Source of the DNA: Mesorhizobium sp. ZC-5
Lineage (GTDB): Bacteria > Pseudomonadota > Alphaproteobacteria > Rhizobiales > Rhizobiaceae
Reading direction: 5' to 3'
DNA: 64,000 nt
NCBI RefSeq assembly: GCF_025753855.1
Contig: NZ_JAOWPT010000001.1
Span: 206,001 to 270,000 of the forward strand
Part shown: one piece after another, positions 16,850-24,840 of the stretch
Layout of the letters: each line of letters starts with the position of its first letter
Numbering within the stretch: the stretch's first letter is position 1
The notes under the pieces: generated by a model
Told to the model about the DNA's origin: nothing
Seen by the model: the letters and a program-made list of their open reading frames with translations, nothing else
The model's database searches: none
Position numbers and translations under genes: made by a program

Positions 16850-17827
16850 ATGAAGACGCCCCGATTTGATCGCCTCGTCTGGGATCTCGACTGGAACCTG
16901 CTGCGGACCTTTTCGGTGATTGTCGAGGAGAAGAGCATCACGCGCGCGGCCGAGCGGCTGACGCTGAAGCAGCCAAGCGTGAGCAATGCGCTGAAACGGC
17001 TCGAAACACGCATCGGGCGCCGGCTCATCGAACGCGACGCAAATCGTTTCGAACTGACCGATGTGGGCCGCCTTCTCTACGAGGAAAGCCTCGATGTGTT
17101 CGGCACCATCTCGCGGCTGCAGGTTCTGGTGCGTGATGTGCGCGAGGAAGTAACCGGGCATGTGGTGATCTGCGTCGCCAGCCATGTAGTGTCGCCGTTG
17201 TTCGACCGCGCCCTGGCGGAATTTCACCGCGAGCACCCCCGCGCAACGCTCACGATATCCGTCCTGCCGAGCGTGGAGGTGGCCAAGCTGGTGCGGGAGA
17301 GACGCGCCTCGTTCGGCATCTGCCTTGTCAGCCAGCGCGATGCCGCGCTCGAATATGCCGTCGTCTACCGTGAGTTTTTCGGCTTCTTCTGCGGCCCGAG
17401 TCACAGGCTGTACGGGCTTTCCGGCCTGACATTTGGGGATCTGGAAGGCGAAACATCGGTGTCGTTCCAGACCGACCACATCTCGGATGCGCTGCGCCCG
17501 GTGGCGCTGCTGCGCGGCGAAGCAAAGCTCGAGGCAAATGTCATCGGCATCTCTTCGAGTCTCGAAGAGGTCCGGCGGATGATCGTTGCCGGATTGGGGA
17601 TCGGCCCGTTGCCGCTGCATGTGGCCCGGCGCGACGTCGAGGATAGGTTGCTCTGGCGGCTTCCTCCCTACGAAAATCCGCCGGCCATCGACATCTTCCT
17701 GCTGACCAACCCGAAGAAGGTCTTGAACCGGGCGGAAAAAGCGCTGCTCGCTCTCCTGAACGGGCTGGTTTCCTCGACCCCGCTACAGGACCGAACCTAT
17801 GGCGGCGGAAGCCATTCCGGGCGCTGA
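16850..17827 (+). CDS. LysR-family transcriptional regulator
   Basis: 325 residues. The winged helix-turn-helix spans about residues 12-65 (LRTFSVIVEEKSITRAAERL, then QPSVSNALKRLE with the typical second helix), followed by a LysR-substrate co-inducer domain. The frame also offers TTG at 16832, but the ATG at 16850 gives the usual short arm before the first helix. Divergent from the nine-gene amine-type operon with 147 bases between starts and a T-N11-A palindrome in the gap, so it is the probable activator of that operon, responding to the imported compound or an intermediate (inference). Confidence 0.93.
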   Translation: MKTPRFDRLVWDLDWNLLRTFSVIVEEKSITRAAERLTLKQPSVSNALKRLETRIGRRLIERDANRFELTDVGRLLYEESLDVFGTISRLQVLVRDVREEVTGHVVICVASHVVSPLFDRALAEFHREHPRATLTISVLPSVEVAKLVRERRASFGICLVSQRDAALEYAVVYREFFGFFCGPSHRLYGLSGLTFGDLEGETSVSFQTDHISDALRPVALLRGEAKLEANVIGISSSLEEVRRMIVAGLGIGPLPLHVARRDVEDRLLWRLPPYENPPAIDIFLLTNPKKVLNRAEKALLALLNGLVSSTPLQDRTYGGGSHSGR

Positions 17828-17926
17828 ACGAAGGTCGGCACGGCCGGAATCATTCGTCCCGGCACCAGTCGTCAGCGCTGGCCTGACACACGACATATCA
17901 AATCTGACAACTTAGGATAGGGCGAT

Positions 17927-17938
17927 ATGATTTGATTG
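17927..17938. promoter_or_regulatory. Shared motif upstream of arabinofuranosidase operon
   Basis: ATGATTTGATTG lies 68 bases before the GTG of the arabinofuranosidase. Eleven of its 12 bases recur at 24724-24735 in front of the L-arabonate dehydratase gene. The two sites bracket the same catabolic module and could bind the LysR regulator encoded at 23727-24665 or another arabinose regulator. Confidence 0.4.
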
Positions 17939-18005
17939 CAAGCAAGTGACCCATGAAGCTGATTGCGGGGTCGGCGGCGGAGGCATGCATTCGGGAGGAC
18001 TATGA

Positions 18006-19526
18006 GTGAAAGTTCGTGCGTCGATCCACAAGGACTTTGCGATCTCCGAGATCGACGACCGCCTGTATTCGGCGTTCATAGAGCATATGGGACGGGCCAT
18101 TTATTCCGGCATTTATGAGCCAGGGCATCCGACCGCCAACGCCGACGGTTTCCGCACCGACGTGCTGGATCTTGTACGAGCGCTGAAGATCCCGGCGATA
18201 CGCTATCCGGGCGGCAATTTTGTCTCCGCTTACAATTGGGAAGACGGCATCGGCCCGAAAGAGACGCGTCCCGTGCGCCTCGATCTTGCCTGGCGCTCCA
18301 AGGAAACCAACCAGGTCGGCATCAACGAATTCGCCGGATGGGCCAAGGACGCCGGCATCGAGATGATGCTGGCGCTCAATCTCGGCTCGCGCGGCATCGA
18401 TGACGCCCGCAATTTCGTCGAATATTGCAATCATCCTTCGGGTACCCACTGGAGCGACCTGCGCCGCAGTCATGGCGTCGAGCAGCCGTATGACGTGAAG
18501 ATGTGGTGCCTCGGCAACGAGCTCGATGGGCCCTGGCAGATCGGGCACAAGGAAGCCAAGGAATACGGCCGCCTCGCGGACGAAACATCCAAGGCGGTCA
18601 AGGCATTCGGCAAGGGCATCGAGACGATCGTCTGCGGATCTTCCAACGACGCGATGCCGACCTATCCGGATTGGGAACGGCAGGTGCTGGAAGAGTGTTA
18701 CGACAGCGTGGATTACATCTCGCTGCACAAATATTTCGGCAACAGCAGCCACGACACGCTGAACTTCTTCGGCAAGATCGAGGAAACCGGCCGCTACATC
18801 CAGTCGATCGCCGGCGCCATCGACTTCGTGAAGGCCAGGAAGCGCTCGAAGAAGGACATCTACATCTGCTTCGACGAATGGAACGTCTGGTATCACCGCC
18901 GCGAACAGGACAGCAAGAACTGGAGAAGCTGGGACTGGCCGGAGGCCCCCGAACTTCTCGAAGAGGACTACAACCTCGAGGATGCGCTGTTCGTCGGCGG
19001 CCTGCTCAACGAATTCATCCGCCGCTCTGACCGCGTCAAGATCGCCTGTATCGCGCAGCTCGTGAACGTCATCGCACCGATCCGGGCCGAACGCGGCGGC
19101 AAGGCGTGGGCGACCTCGATCTATTACCCGTACCAGTTCGCGTCGCTTTACGGCCGCGGCACGGCACTGCGCGTGTCGGTCGACGCGCCGACCTACAACT
19201 GCCAGGCTGCCGATGACGTGAGCTACCTCGATGCGGCCGGTGTGCTAAGCAAATCCGGCGACATGGTGACGCTTTTCGTGCTCAACCGCCACCTGTCCGA
19301 GGCAGCCGAACTGGCCGTCGACCTCACCGGCTTCGGCGATGCCCGGCTGGCCGAACATTTCGTCATCGGTGGTGAGGGAGGCGACATCCGTGCCGCCAAT
19401 ACGTCTGACAATCCGGAGAGGATCAAACCGCGCGCCGGCAGCGGCGTTGGAGTGGAAGATGGCAAGAGGCTGCGTGGATCGTTGCCGCCACTATCGTATC
19501 ATGTCCTGCGGCTGGCACTGACCTAG
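18006..19526 (+). CDS. abfA: Alpha-L-arabinofuranosidase, GH51
   Basis: 506 residues, the normal length of bacterial GH51 enzymes. The acid/base Glu172 follows Asn in MWCLGNELDGPW and the nucleophile Glu291 is in ICFDEWNVWY; RYPGGNF at about 66-72 is also diagnostic. No signal peptide, so it cleaves terminal L-arabinofuranose from imported arabino-oligosaccharides in the cytoplasm. GTG 18006 is preferred because GGAGG ends seven bases upstream; an ATG at 18002 is out of frame. First gene of a five-gene operon with a sugar ABC transporter; released L-arabinose would enter the oxidative route that includes the arabonate dehydratase at 24841. Confidence 0.96.
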   Translation: MKVRASIHKDFAISEIDDRLYSAFIEHMGRAIYSGIYEPGHPTANADGFRTDVLDLVRALKIPAIRYPGGNFVSAYNWEDGIGPKETRPVRLDLAWRSKETNQVGINEFAGWAKDAGIEMMLALNLGSRGIDDARNFVEYCNHPSGTHWSDLRRSHGVEQPYDVKMWCLGNELDGPWQIGHKEAKEYGRLADETSKAVKAFGKGIETIVCGSSNDAMPTYPDWERQVLEECYDSVDYISLHKYFGNSSHDTLNFFGKIEETGRYIQSIAGAIDFVKARKRSKKDIYICFDEWNVWYHRREQDSKNWRSWDWPEAPELLEEDYNLEDALFVGGLLNEFIRRSDRVKIACIAQLVNVIAPIRAERGGKAWATSIYYPYQFASLYGRGTALRVSVDAPTYNCQAADDVSYLDAAGVLSKSGDMVTLFVLNRHLSEAAELAVDLTGFGDARLAEHFVIGGEGGDIRAANTSDNPERIKPRAGSGVGVEDGKRLRGSLPPLSYHVLRLALT

Positions 19527-19547
19527 CCTGTCACGGCGGAGGAGACC

Positions 19548-20639
19548 GTGAACATGAATGGGGTCAAGCTCACCGAAGTGAAAAAGAGCTTCGGGACCGT
19601 GGAGATCATCAAGGGCATCTCGATGGAGATCGCCCGTGGTGAATTCGCGGTGTTCGTCGGACCGTCCGGATGCGGCAAGTCGACATTGCTGCGCATGGTC
19701 GCCGGTCTTGAGGAGACCAGTGGCGGCAAGATCGAAATCGGGGCACGCGACGTCACCGAGGAAGAACCGGCCAAGCGCGGCGTGGCGATGGTATTCCAGT
19801 CCTACGCGCTCTATCCGCATCTCAACGTCTTCGACAATATGGCGTTCAGCCTGCAACTGGCCCGGCGGCCGAAGGCCGAGATCGACGAAAAGGTGAGGGC
19901 GGCAGCCGCGATCCTGAGATTGTCGGATCAACTCGCCAAGAAGCCTTCCGAGTTGTCCGGCGGCCAGCGCCAGCGCGTCGCGATCGGCCGCGCCATCGTG
20001 CGGGCGCCAGAAGTCTTCCTTTTCGACGAGCCGCTGTCCAACCTCGATGCCGAGTTGCGGGTGCAGATGCGGCTGGAACTCAGCCGCCTGCACCAGCGGC
20101 TTGGTGCGACGATGATCTATGTCACGCATGACCAGGTCGAGGCGATGACGCTCGCCGACAAGATCTTCGTGCTTCGCGACGGCACCGTGCAGCAGGCCGG
20201 CCGGCCGCTCGATCTCTACGACGATCCCGACAATCGTTTCGTAGCGGGTTTCATCGGCTCCCCGGCAATGAATTTCTTCGACGGCAACGTCAAGACGAGC
20301 GGCGGCGGGACCGCGCAGATCTTGTTGAATGGCGATGCACACGAAATGCTGGCCGTCGCAGTGAGGGATCCGCTGGCATCGGGGCAGCCGGTCACGGTCG
20401 GCATCAGGCCGGAACATCTGGAAATCGCGTCCGGCCAGACGTCGGGATTTGCCGTCAAGGTGGATGTCACCGAGGAGCTTGGCGGCGTCTCCTATCTGCA
20501 TGGCCAGACGGCGGCCGGTACGCCGACGGTATTCGAGCGGCGGGGCAGCCGCGACGACCACAAGGGATCGACGGTCCGCCTCACGGCGCCGCCGAAGAAC
20601 GTCATGATTTTCGACAAGACGGGCCCGCGCTTGCGCTAG
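19548..20639 (+). CDS. Sugar ABC transporter ATPase (MalK/UgpC/MsmK type)
   Basis: 363 residues. Walker A GPSGCGKST, signature LSGGQRQR, Walker B VFLFDEPLSNLDAELRVQMR and the switch VTHDQVEAMT identify a CUT1 carbohydrate importer ATPase, with a C-terminal regulatory OB/TOBE region (from about residue 240, FIGSPAMNFFDG). GTG 19548 has GGAGG five bases upstream; ATG 19554 is possible. It lies 21 bases after the arabinofuranosidase, which suggests import of arabinose or arabino-oligosaccharides. Confidence 0.96.
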   Translation: MNMNGVKLTEVKKSFGTVEIIKGISMEIARGEFAVFVGPSGCGKSTLLRMVAGLEETSGGKIEIGARDVTEEEPAKRGVAMVFQSYALYPHLNVFDNMAFSLQLARRPKAEIDEKVRAAAAILRLSDQLAKKPSELSGGQRQRVAIGRAIVRAPEVFLFDEPLSNLDAELRVQMRLELSRLHQRLGATMIYVTHDQVEAMTLADKIFVLRDGTVQQAGRPLDLYDDPDNRFVAGFIGSPAMNFFDGNVKTSGGGTAQILLNGDAHEMLAVAVRDPLASGQPVTVGIRPEHLEIASGQTSGFAVKVDVTEELGGVSYLHGQTAAGTPTVFERRGSRDDHKGSTVRLTAPPKNVMIFDKTGPRLR

Positions 20640-20672
20640 CCCAAAACCAAGAATCAAAAAGGGAGTGAGACG

Positions 20673-21947
20673 ATGAAGAAAGCACTGCAGAGACTTTTCC
20701 TTTCAGCAGCGATCCTCGGATCGTTAAGCGCGCAGGCTATGGCGGTCGACGTCGAGTGGTGGGACTTTCTCGCCGGCGGTGACGGCGTTCGCATGAAGGC
20801 TTTGATTGACAAGTTCAACGCCGAGCATCCCGACATCCAGATCAAGGCGACGACGCTTGAGTGGGGTACGCCCTACTACACCAAAGTGAGGACATCGGTT
20901 GGCGTCGGACAGGGCCCGGACATCATGACTTATCACCTGTCCCGCATTCCGCTTGCATTGCAGGATGGCAGTCTTTCCGAGATCACAGACGCCGACCTTA
21001 CCGCGGCAGGCCTTACGAAGGGCGATTTCTTCGACGCCGCGATCAAGGCCGCGAGCGGCGAAGACGGCAAGCTTTATGCCGTACCGTTCGATATCCACGC
21101 CATCGTTCTCTACTACAACAAGAAGGCGCTCGAAGGCACAGACTACCTGGACGATAAAGGCAATCTCAAAGGCATAGCCTCGCTTGAGGACTTCACCACC
21201 GCGATGACAAAGCTGAAGGAAAAAGGCGTCAAGGCGCCGCTCTCCTACCAGACCGTCGGCGGCGGCGGCACGTGGCGCGTCTTCTACACGCTGTTCTCGC
21301 AGATGGGCGGCGAATTGATCACCGGTAATGAGGTGCTCGCCGGCGACAATGCCGCAAAAGCACAGAAGGCGATCGAGATCATGGCCGACTGGCGCAGCAA
21401 GGACCTGATCCCCGAACAGGCTGAATACGAGGCCTCGGTGGCGCTGTTCAGTGCCGGCGATGCGGCGTTCCATATCAATGGCGTCTGGGAGGTTCCGACC
21501 TTCAAGGACCTGGCGGCGGCAAACAAGCTCGGCTTCGAATGGGGCGCTGTCGAAGTACCGCAATTGCTCGAGAAGCCCGCGACCTGGGCGGACTCGCATG
21601 CCTTTGCGTTGCCAGCCAACAAGGACGAGGATCCCGCCGTTCGCCAGGCTGCCCTGACGGTGCTTGGCTGGATGGAAAAGAACTCGCTTGGCTGGGCGGA
21701 TGCCGGACATATCCCGGCGTTCAAGAAGACCGTCGAGAGCGCGGAATACCAGGCGATGCAACCGAACGCCACCTATGCGACGCTGGCGGGCCACGCCGTC
21801 TTCGACCCGCGCAGCAAGATCGCCGGCGTTGCCTCGCCGGTCTACGACGCGGTGGACAACTACATCGCACCGGCGGTGCATGGCCAGTTGCCGGCGGCCG
21901 ATGCCGTCGAGCAGATGAAGACCGAACTGCAGGGCATGCTGCAATAA
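20673..21947 (+). CDS. Sugar ABC transporter substrate-binding protein, family 1
   Basis: 424 residues with a Sec signal peptide (MKKALQRLFLSAAILGSLSA to AMA, cleavage near residue 24). The mature protein has the SBP_bac_1 pattern: VEWWDFLAGGDGVRMKALIDKFN, HPDIQIK, GPDIMTYHLS, LYAVPFDIHAIVLYYNKKAL. It binds the sugar of the arabinose module in the periplasm. The ATG follows GGGAG at a good distance. A 12-bp perfect hairpin follows the stop before the permease genes. Confidence 0.95.
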   Translation: MKKALQRLFLSAAILGSLSAQAMAVDVEWWDFLAGGDGVRMKALIDKFNAEHPDIQIKATTLEWGTPYYTKVRTSVGVGQGPDIMTYHLSRIPLALQDGSLSEITDADLTAAGLTKGDFFDAAIKAASGEDGKLYAVPFDIHAIVLYYNKKALEGTDYLDDKGNLKGIASLEDFTTAMTKLKEKGVKAPLSYQTVGGGGTWRVFYTLFSQMGGELITGNEVLAGDNAAKAQKAIEIMADWRSKDLIPEQAEYEASVALFSAGDAAFHINGVWEVPTFKDLAAANKLGFEWGAVEVPQLLEKPATWADSHAFALPANKDEDPAVRQAALTVLGWMEKNSLGWADAGHIPAFKKTVESAEYQAMQPNATYATLAGHAVFDPRSKIAGVASPVYDAVDNYIAPAVHGQLPAADAVEQMKTELQGMLQ

Positions 21948-21962
21948 GCTCTAATCGATCGC

Positions 21963-21990
21963 GAAACCCGCCGCCGACGCGGCGGGTTTC
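21963..21990 (+). terminator. Perfect 12-bp hairpin after the binding-protein gene
   Basis: GAAACCCGCCGC (21963-21974) pairs with GCGGCGGGTTTC (21979-21990) around a CGAC loop. It resembles a terminator stem ending in T-rich sequence and sits 15 bases after the binding-protein stop and 31 before the permease ATG. Partial termination or 3'-end protection would raise binding protein over permease. Confidence 0.7.
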
Positions 21991-22021
21991 CGAAACATCT
22001 GAGCAAGGATAGGACGCAAGC

Positions 22022-22906
22022 ATGTCCCTTCAGTCGAGGCGGCGGAAAGCCAACCTGACAGCAATGGTGCTGATCGCGCCGTTTGTTGCAACCTTCGCGA
22101 TCTTCTTTGCCTATCCGACGCTCAAGGTGCTGCAGCTCAGCTTTACGGACTCGCCGCTTATCGGCGACGGCAACTGGATCGGCGTCGACAACTATGTCAG
22201 ACTGCTCGGCGACCGGTTGTTCTACACCTCCCTGGTCAACAACGCCTATTTTGTGCTGCTGACCGTGATCCCGACGACGGCGATCGCTCTCGGCATCGCC
22301 TTGATGATTAGCCGCCTGAGGGGGCGGCTCCAGGCGCTCATCATGGTTCTGTTCTTCTTTCCGTACATCCTGCCCGTCTCGGTGGTGACGCTGATCTGGA
22401 CCTGGATGCTCGATTTCCAGTATGGCATCCTGCAAGGCGTCTTCACGCTGTTCACCGGCAAGCCGGTCGCGGTGTTCAAGAACCCGCATTGGGTGATGCC
22501 GGTGATCGCGGCGGTTACGATCTGGTGGACGAACGGCTTCAACGTGCTGCTGTTCCTGGCCGGTCTGCGCAATATCCCGACCGATCTCTACGAGGCGGCA
22601 AAGCTCGACGGCGCCACGGCCTGGCAACGGTTTCGTCGCGTTACCTGGCCTTTGCTCTGGCCGATCACCGCCATGGTCCTGACGCTGCAATTGATCCTGC
22701 AGCTCAAAATCTTCGACCAGGTCTACCTGCTGTCGAAGGGCGGCCCGTTCAATTCGTCCTATGTGCTGCTTTTGCAGGTCTATCGCGAAGCCTTCCAGCT
22801 CGACCATGGCGGCTACGGTTCGGCCATCGCTATGACGCTGGTGGTCATCATCGTGATATTTTCGGTACTGCAATTCCAACTTTTGCGCGTGGTTGGACGG
22901 CGATGA
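22022..22906 (+). CDS. Sugar ABC transporter permease (MalF/UgpA type)
   Basis: 294 residues, six predicted membrane helices, with the EAA loop in LYEAAKLDGATAWQRFRRVTWPLLWP and the following ILQLKIFDQVYLLSKGGPFNSS pattern typical of CUT1 permeases. AGGA lies seven bases before the ATG. It overlaps the next permease by four bases (ATGA), so the two are coupled. Confidence 0.95.
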   Translation: MSLQSRRRKANLTAMVLIAPFVATFAIFFAYPTLKVLQLSFTDSPLIGDGNWIGVDNYVRLLGDRLFYTSLVNNAYFVLLTVIPTTAIALGIALMISRLRGRLQALIMVLFFFPYILPVSVVTLIWTWMLDFQYGILQGVFTLFTGKPVAVFKNPHWVMPVIAAVTIWWTNGFNVLLFLAGLRNIPTDLYEAAKLDGATAWQRFRRVTWPLLWPITAMVLTLQLILQLKIFDQVYLLSKGGPFNSSYVLLLQVYREAFQLDHGGYGSAIAMTLVVIIVIFSVLQFQLLRVVGRR

Positions 22907-23730
22907 TCAGGAACCGGAAGCTCGCCAACCAGCTGTTCGGGCTGTTCGCACTGCTGTGCGCGGGTGTGTGGATGTTCCCGCTCTACTGGGCCTTCGTGAC
23001 GTCGATCCGCTCAGAACAGAATGTGGTCGGTGGTGGCGGTGTCCTGCCTGATGAGTTCAACCTCGCATCCTATATCGACGTGATTTTCCGCACCAACCTG
23101 ATGCGCTGGTACGTCAACTCGGTCGGCACCGCCGCGATCACGACCGCCGTCGTCCTGCTGTTCGGGGTCATGTGCGCTTACGCGCTGTCGCAGATCAAGT
23201 TTCCGGGCAGGCGCTTGCTCTACGGTGTCGTCCTGCTGAGTTTCATGGTGCCGCCGCAGGCCCTCTACGTCGCCCAATTCATCCTCATGAACGACCTTGG
23301 CCAGGTGAACAAATGGGGTGGGATCATCCTGCCGCAACTGATCGTTCCCGTCGTGATCGTCGTCTACAAGCAGTTTTTCGACGCGGTGCCCAAGGAGTTG
23401 CGCGAGGCGGCCGTGCTCGATGGCGCGAGCGAGTTCAAACTACTGTTCAAGGTCTACCTGCCGCTGAATTGGGGCATTACGACAGCGCTCGGGATTGTCA
23501 CCTTCATCGCGACCTGGAACGAGTTCTTCCTGCCGTTCCTTGTCGTCACATCCGAAACGCAGATGACGATCCCGGTCGGCATAACCCAAGTCAACGACGC
23601 GTTCGGCGTGGCTTATGCGCGGATCATGTCGGTTGCACTGCTCGCCGCTGCTCCGGTCGCCATCGCCTACCTGATCTTCCAGAGAAAGGTCACGGAAGCG
23701 GTGATGATCTCGTCCGGCATCAAAGGCTAG
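22903..23730 (+). CDS. Sugar ABC transporter permease (MalG/UgpE type)
   Basis: 275 residues. PLYWAFVTSIRSEQN near the N-terminus, then helices, the EAA loop in ELREAAVLDGASEFKLLFKVYLPL and the AWN-type segment ATWNEFFLPFLV are MalG-family marks. The frame is open much further upstream, but the ATG at 22903 overlaps the previous permease stop. Its last four bases overlap the 3' end of the convergent LysR gene. Confidence 0.95.
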   Translation: MIRNRKLANQLFGLFALLCAGVWMFPLYWAFVTSIRSEQNVVGGGGVLPDEFNLASYIDVIFRTNLMRWYVNSVGTAAITTAVVLLFGVMCAYALSQIKFPGRRLLYGVVLLSFMVPPQALYVAQFILMNDLGQVNKWGGIILPQLIVPVVIVVYKQFFDAVPKELREAAVLDGASEFKLLFKVYLPLNWGITTALGIVTFIATWNEFFLPFLVVTSETQMTIPVGITQVNDAFGVAYARIMSVALLAAAPVAIAYLIFQRKVTEAVMISSGIKG

Positions 23731-24665
23731 GGTTTGGACACCCGAGAGCGTTCGATCTCGATTTCCACGAGTTCGAGGAACCGCCGGGCCAACGGCGAGA
23801 GCAGAGCGTCCTTCGCCATGATGATGTTGAAGGCGGGCACGACGGCTTTCACCCTTGTGTCTAGAGCCACGACCTTCGCGCTCAGATCCTCGGCGGCCAG
23901 CAGATAAGCCACTTCCCGCGCGAAGGGTGCGATCGCATTGGTGCGCGACACGGTGGCGAGCGTCAGCAGCACCGACGATGAAAATGTGATGCGGTCGGGA
24001 AATGGGGCGGAATCGGCAGCAAATGCGTCGCTGACGGCGGACCAGATCGGCGAGCCGGCCGGCTGCAGCACCCAATCGAATTCACTGAGCTGGCCGAGTG
24101 ACAGGCCGCGCCGTCCGGCGAGCGGATGGCCCTGGCGCGCCAGGAATTCCAATGCCTCCTCGTCGATGCGGCGGACATCGTAGATCGACGGATCGTCGGA
24201 TGGCGTCAGGCGCCCCAGCACGAAATCATATTCGCCGGCGCGCATGCGATGCATGAGCGTGACGCTCGGCTCGACGTCGATCTGCAACTGGACGTGAGGC
24301 GCGATCGCCCGCAGCGCCAGCGAGGCCGGCAAGGCAAATGCAATCGCCGGCGCGGTTACCGTGCCGATGCGAACGCGGCCACGCCGCCCGTCGGCAACCT
24401 CGTTGATATCGCGTCCGAGTTTTTCGATCTCCGAGGCGATGCGCCTCGCCCGCGCCGCAAGGACATCGCCGAACTCGTTGAACGTCAAACCATGTGCATG
24501 GCGGACGCAGATTTGCTGCCCGACAAGCGCCTCGATCTCAGCCAGGGTTCTCGATGCCGCCGGCTGGGTTATGTTCATGTCGGCCGCCGCGAGCGCAAGC
24601 TTGCCGCGCCGTTTCAGGGCATCGACGAAGCGCAGCTGATTCATCTTGAGGAATTGAGGCTTCAT
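23727..24665 (-). CDS. LysR-family transcriptional regulator (GbpR-like)
   Basis: 312 residues. N-terminal winged helix-turn-helix (LKMNQLRFVDALKRRGKLALAAADMNITQPAASRTLAEIE, shown here in part by TQPAASRTLAEIE), then a LysR-substrate domain. The DNA-binding region resembles GbpR-type regulators that control sugar-binding-protein genes in Rhizobiaceae, from memory rather than search. The ATG at 24665 has GGAAAG six bases upstream; ATG 24671 is too close to it. It sits between the arabinose transporter operon (convergent, 4-base overlap) and the divergent arabonate dehydratase, so it is the obvious candidate regulator of both. Confidence 0.9.
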   Translation of the reverse strand: MKPQFLKMNQLRFVDALKRRGKLALAAADMNITQPAASRTLAEIEALVGQQICVRHAHGLTFNEFGDVLAARARRIASEIEKLGRDINEVADGRRGRVRIGTVTAPAIAFALPASLALRAIAPHVQLQIDVEPSVTLMHRMRAGEYDFVLGRLTPSDDPSIYDVRRIDEEALEFLARQGHPLAGRRGLSLGQLSEFDWVLQPAGSPIWSAVSDAFAADSAPFPDRITFSSSVLLTLATVSRTNAIAPFAREVAYLLAAEDLSAKVVALDTRVKAVVPAFNIIMAKDALLSPLARRFLELVEIEIERSRVSKP

Positions 24666-24723
24666 GTGCATCTTTCCGCTAAAGGGCGATCATACCATTC
24701 TTGCTATCGTAGAATATAGACAC

Positions 24724-24735
24724 ATGATTTGACTG
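24724..24735. promoter_or_regulatory. Shared motif upstream of arabonate dehydratase
   Basis: ATGATTTGACTG, differing in one of 12 bases from the site at 17927-17938 before the arabinofuranosidase. It lies in the 175-base divergent interval between the LysR gene and the dehydratase gene, 59 bases past the LysR start. Confidence 0.4.
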
Positions 24736-24840
24736 ATATGCTCTTGTTTCGCACATTCGCATCGCGATGAGGGCAGCCTTGCGCCTCACAAGCCAGCGCA
24801 GACAGGCGGTCTGCGCATAAGATGTTCGAGCGGGTGCGCC

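Noticed and set aside
15920-17620. A 566-codon frame containing the amino-acid binding protein
   Set aside because: The first 306 codons lie antisense to the LysR gene; the signal peptide and ribosome-binding site place the start at 16702.
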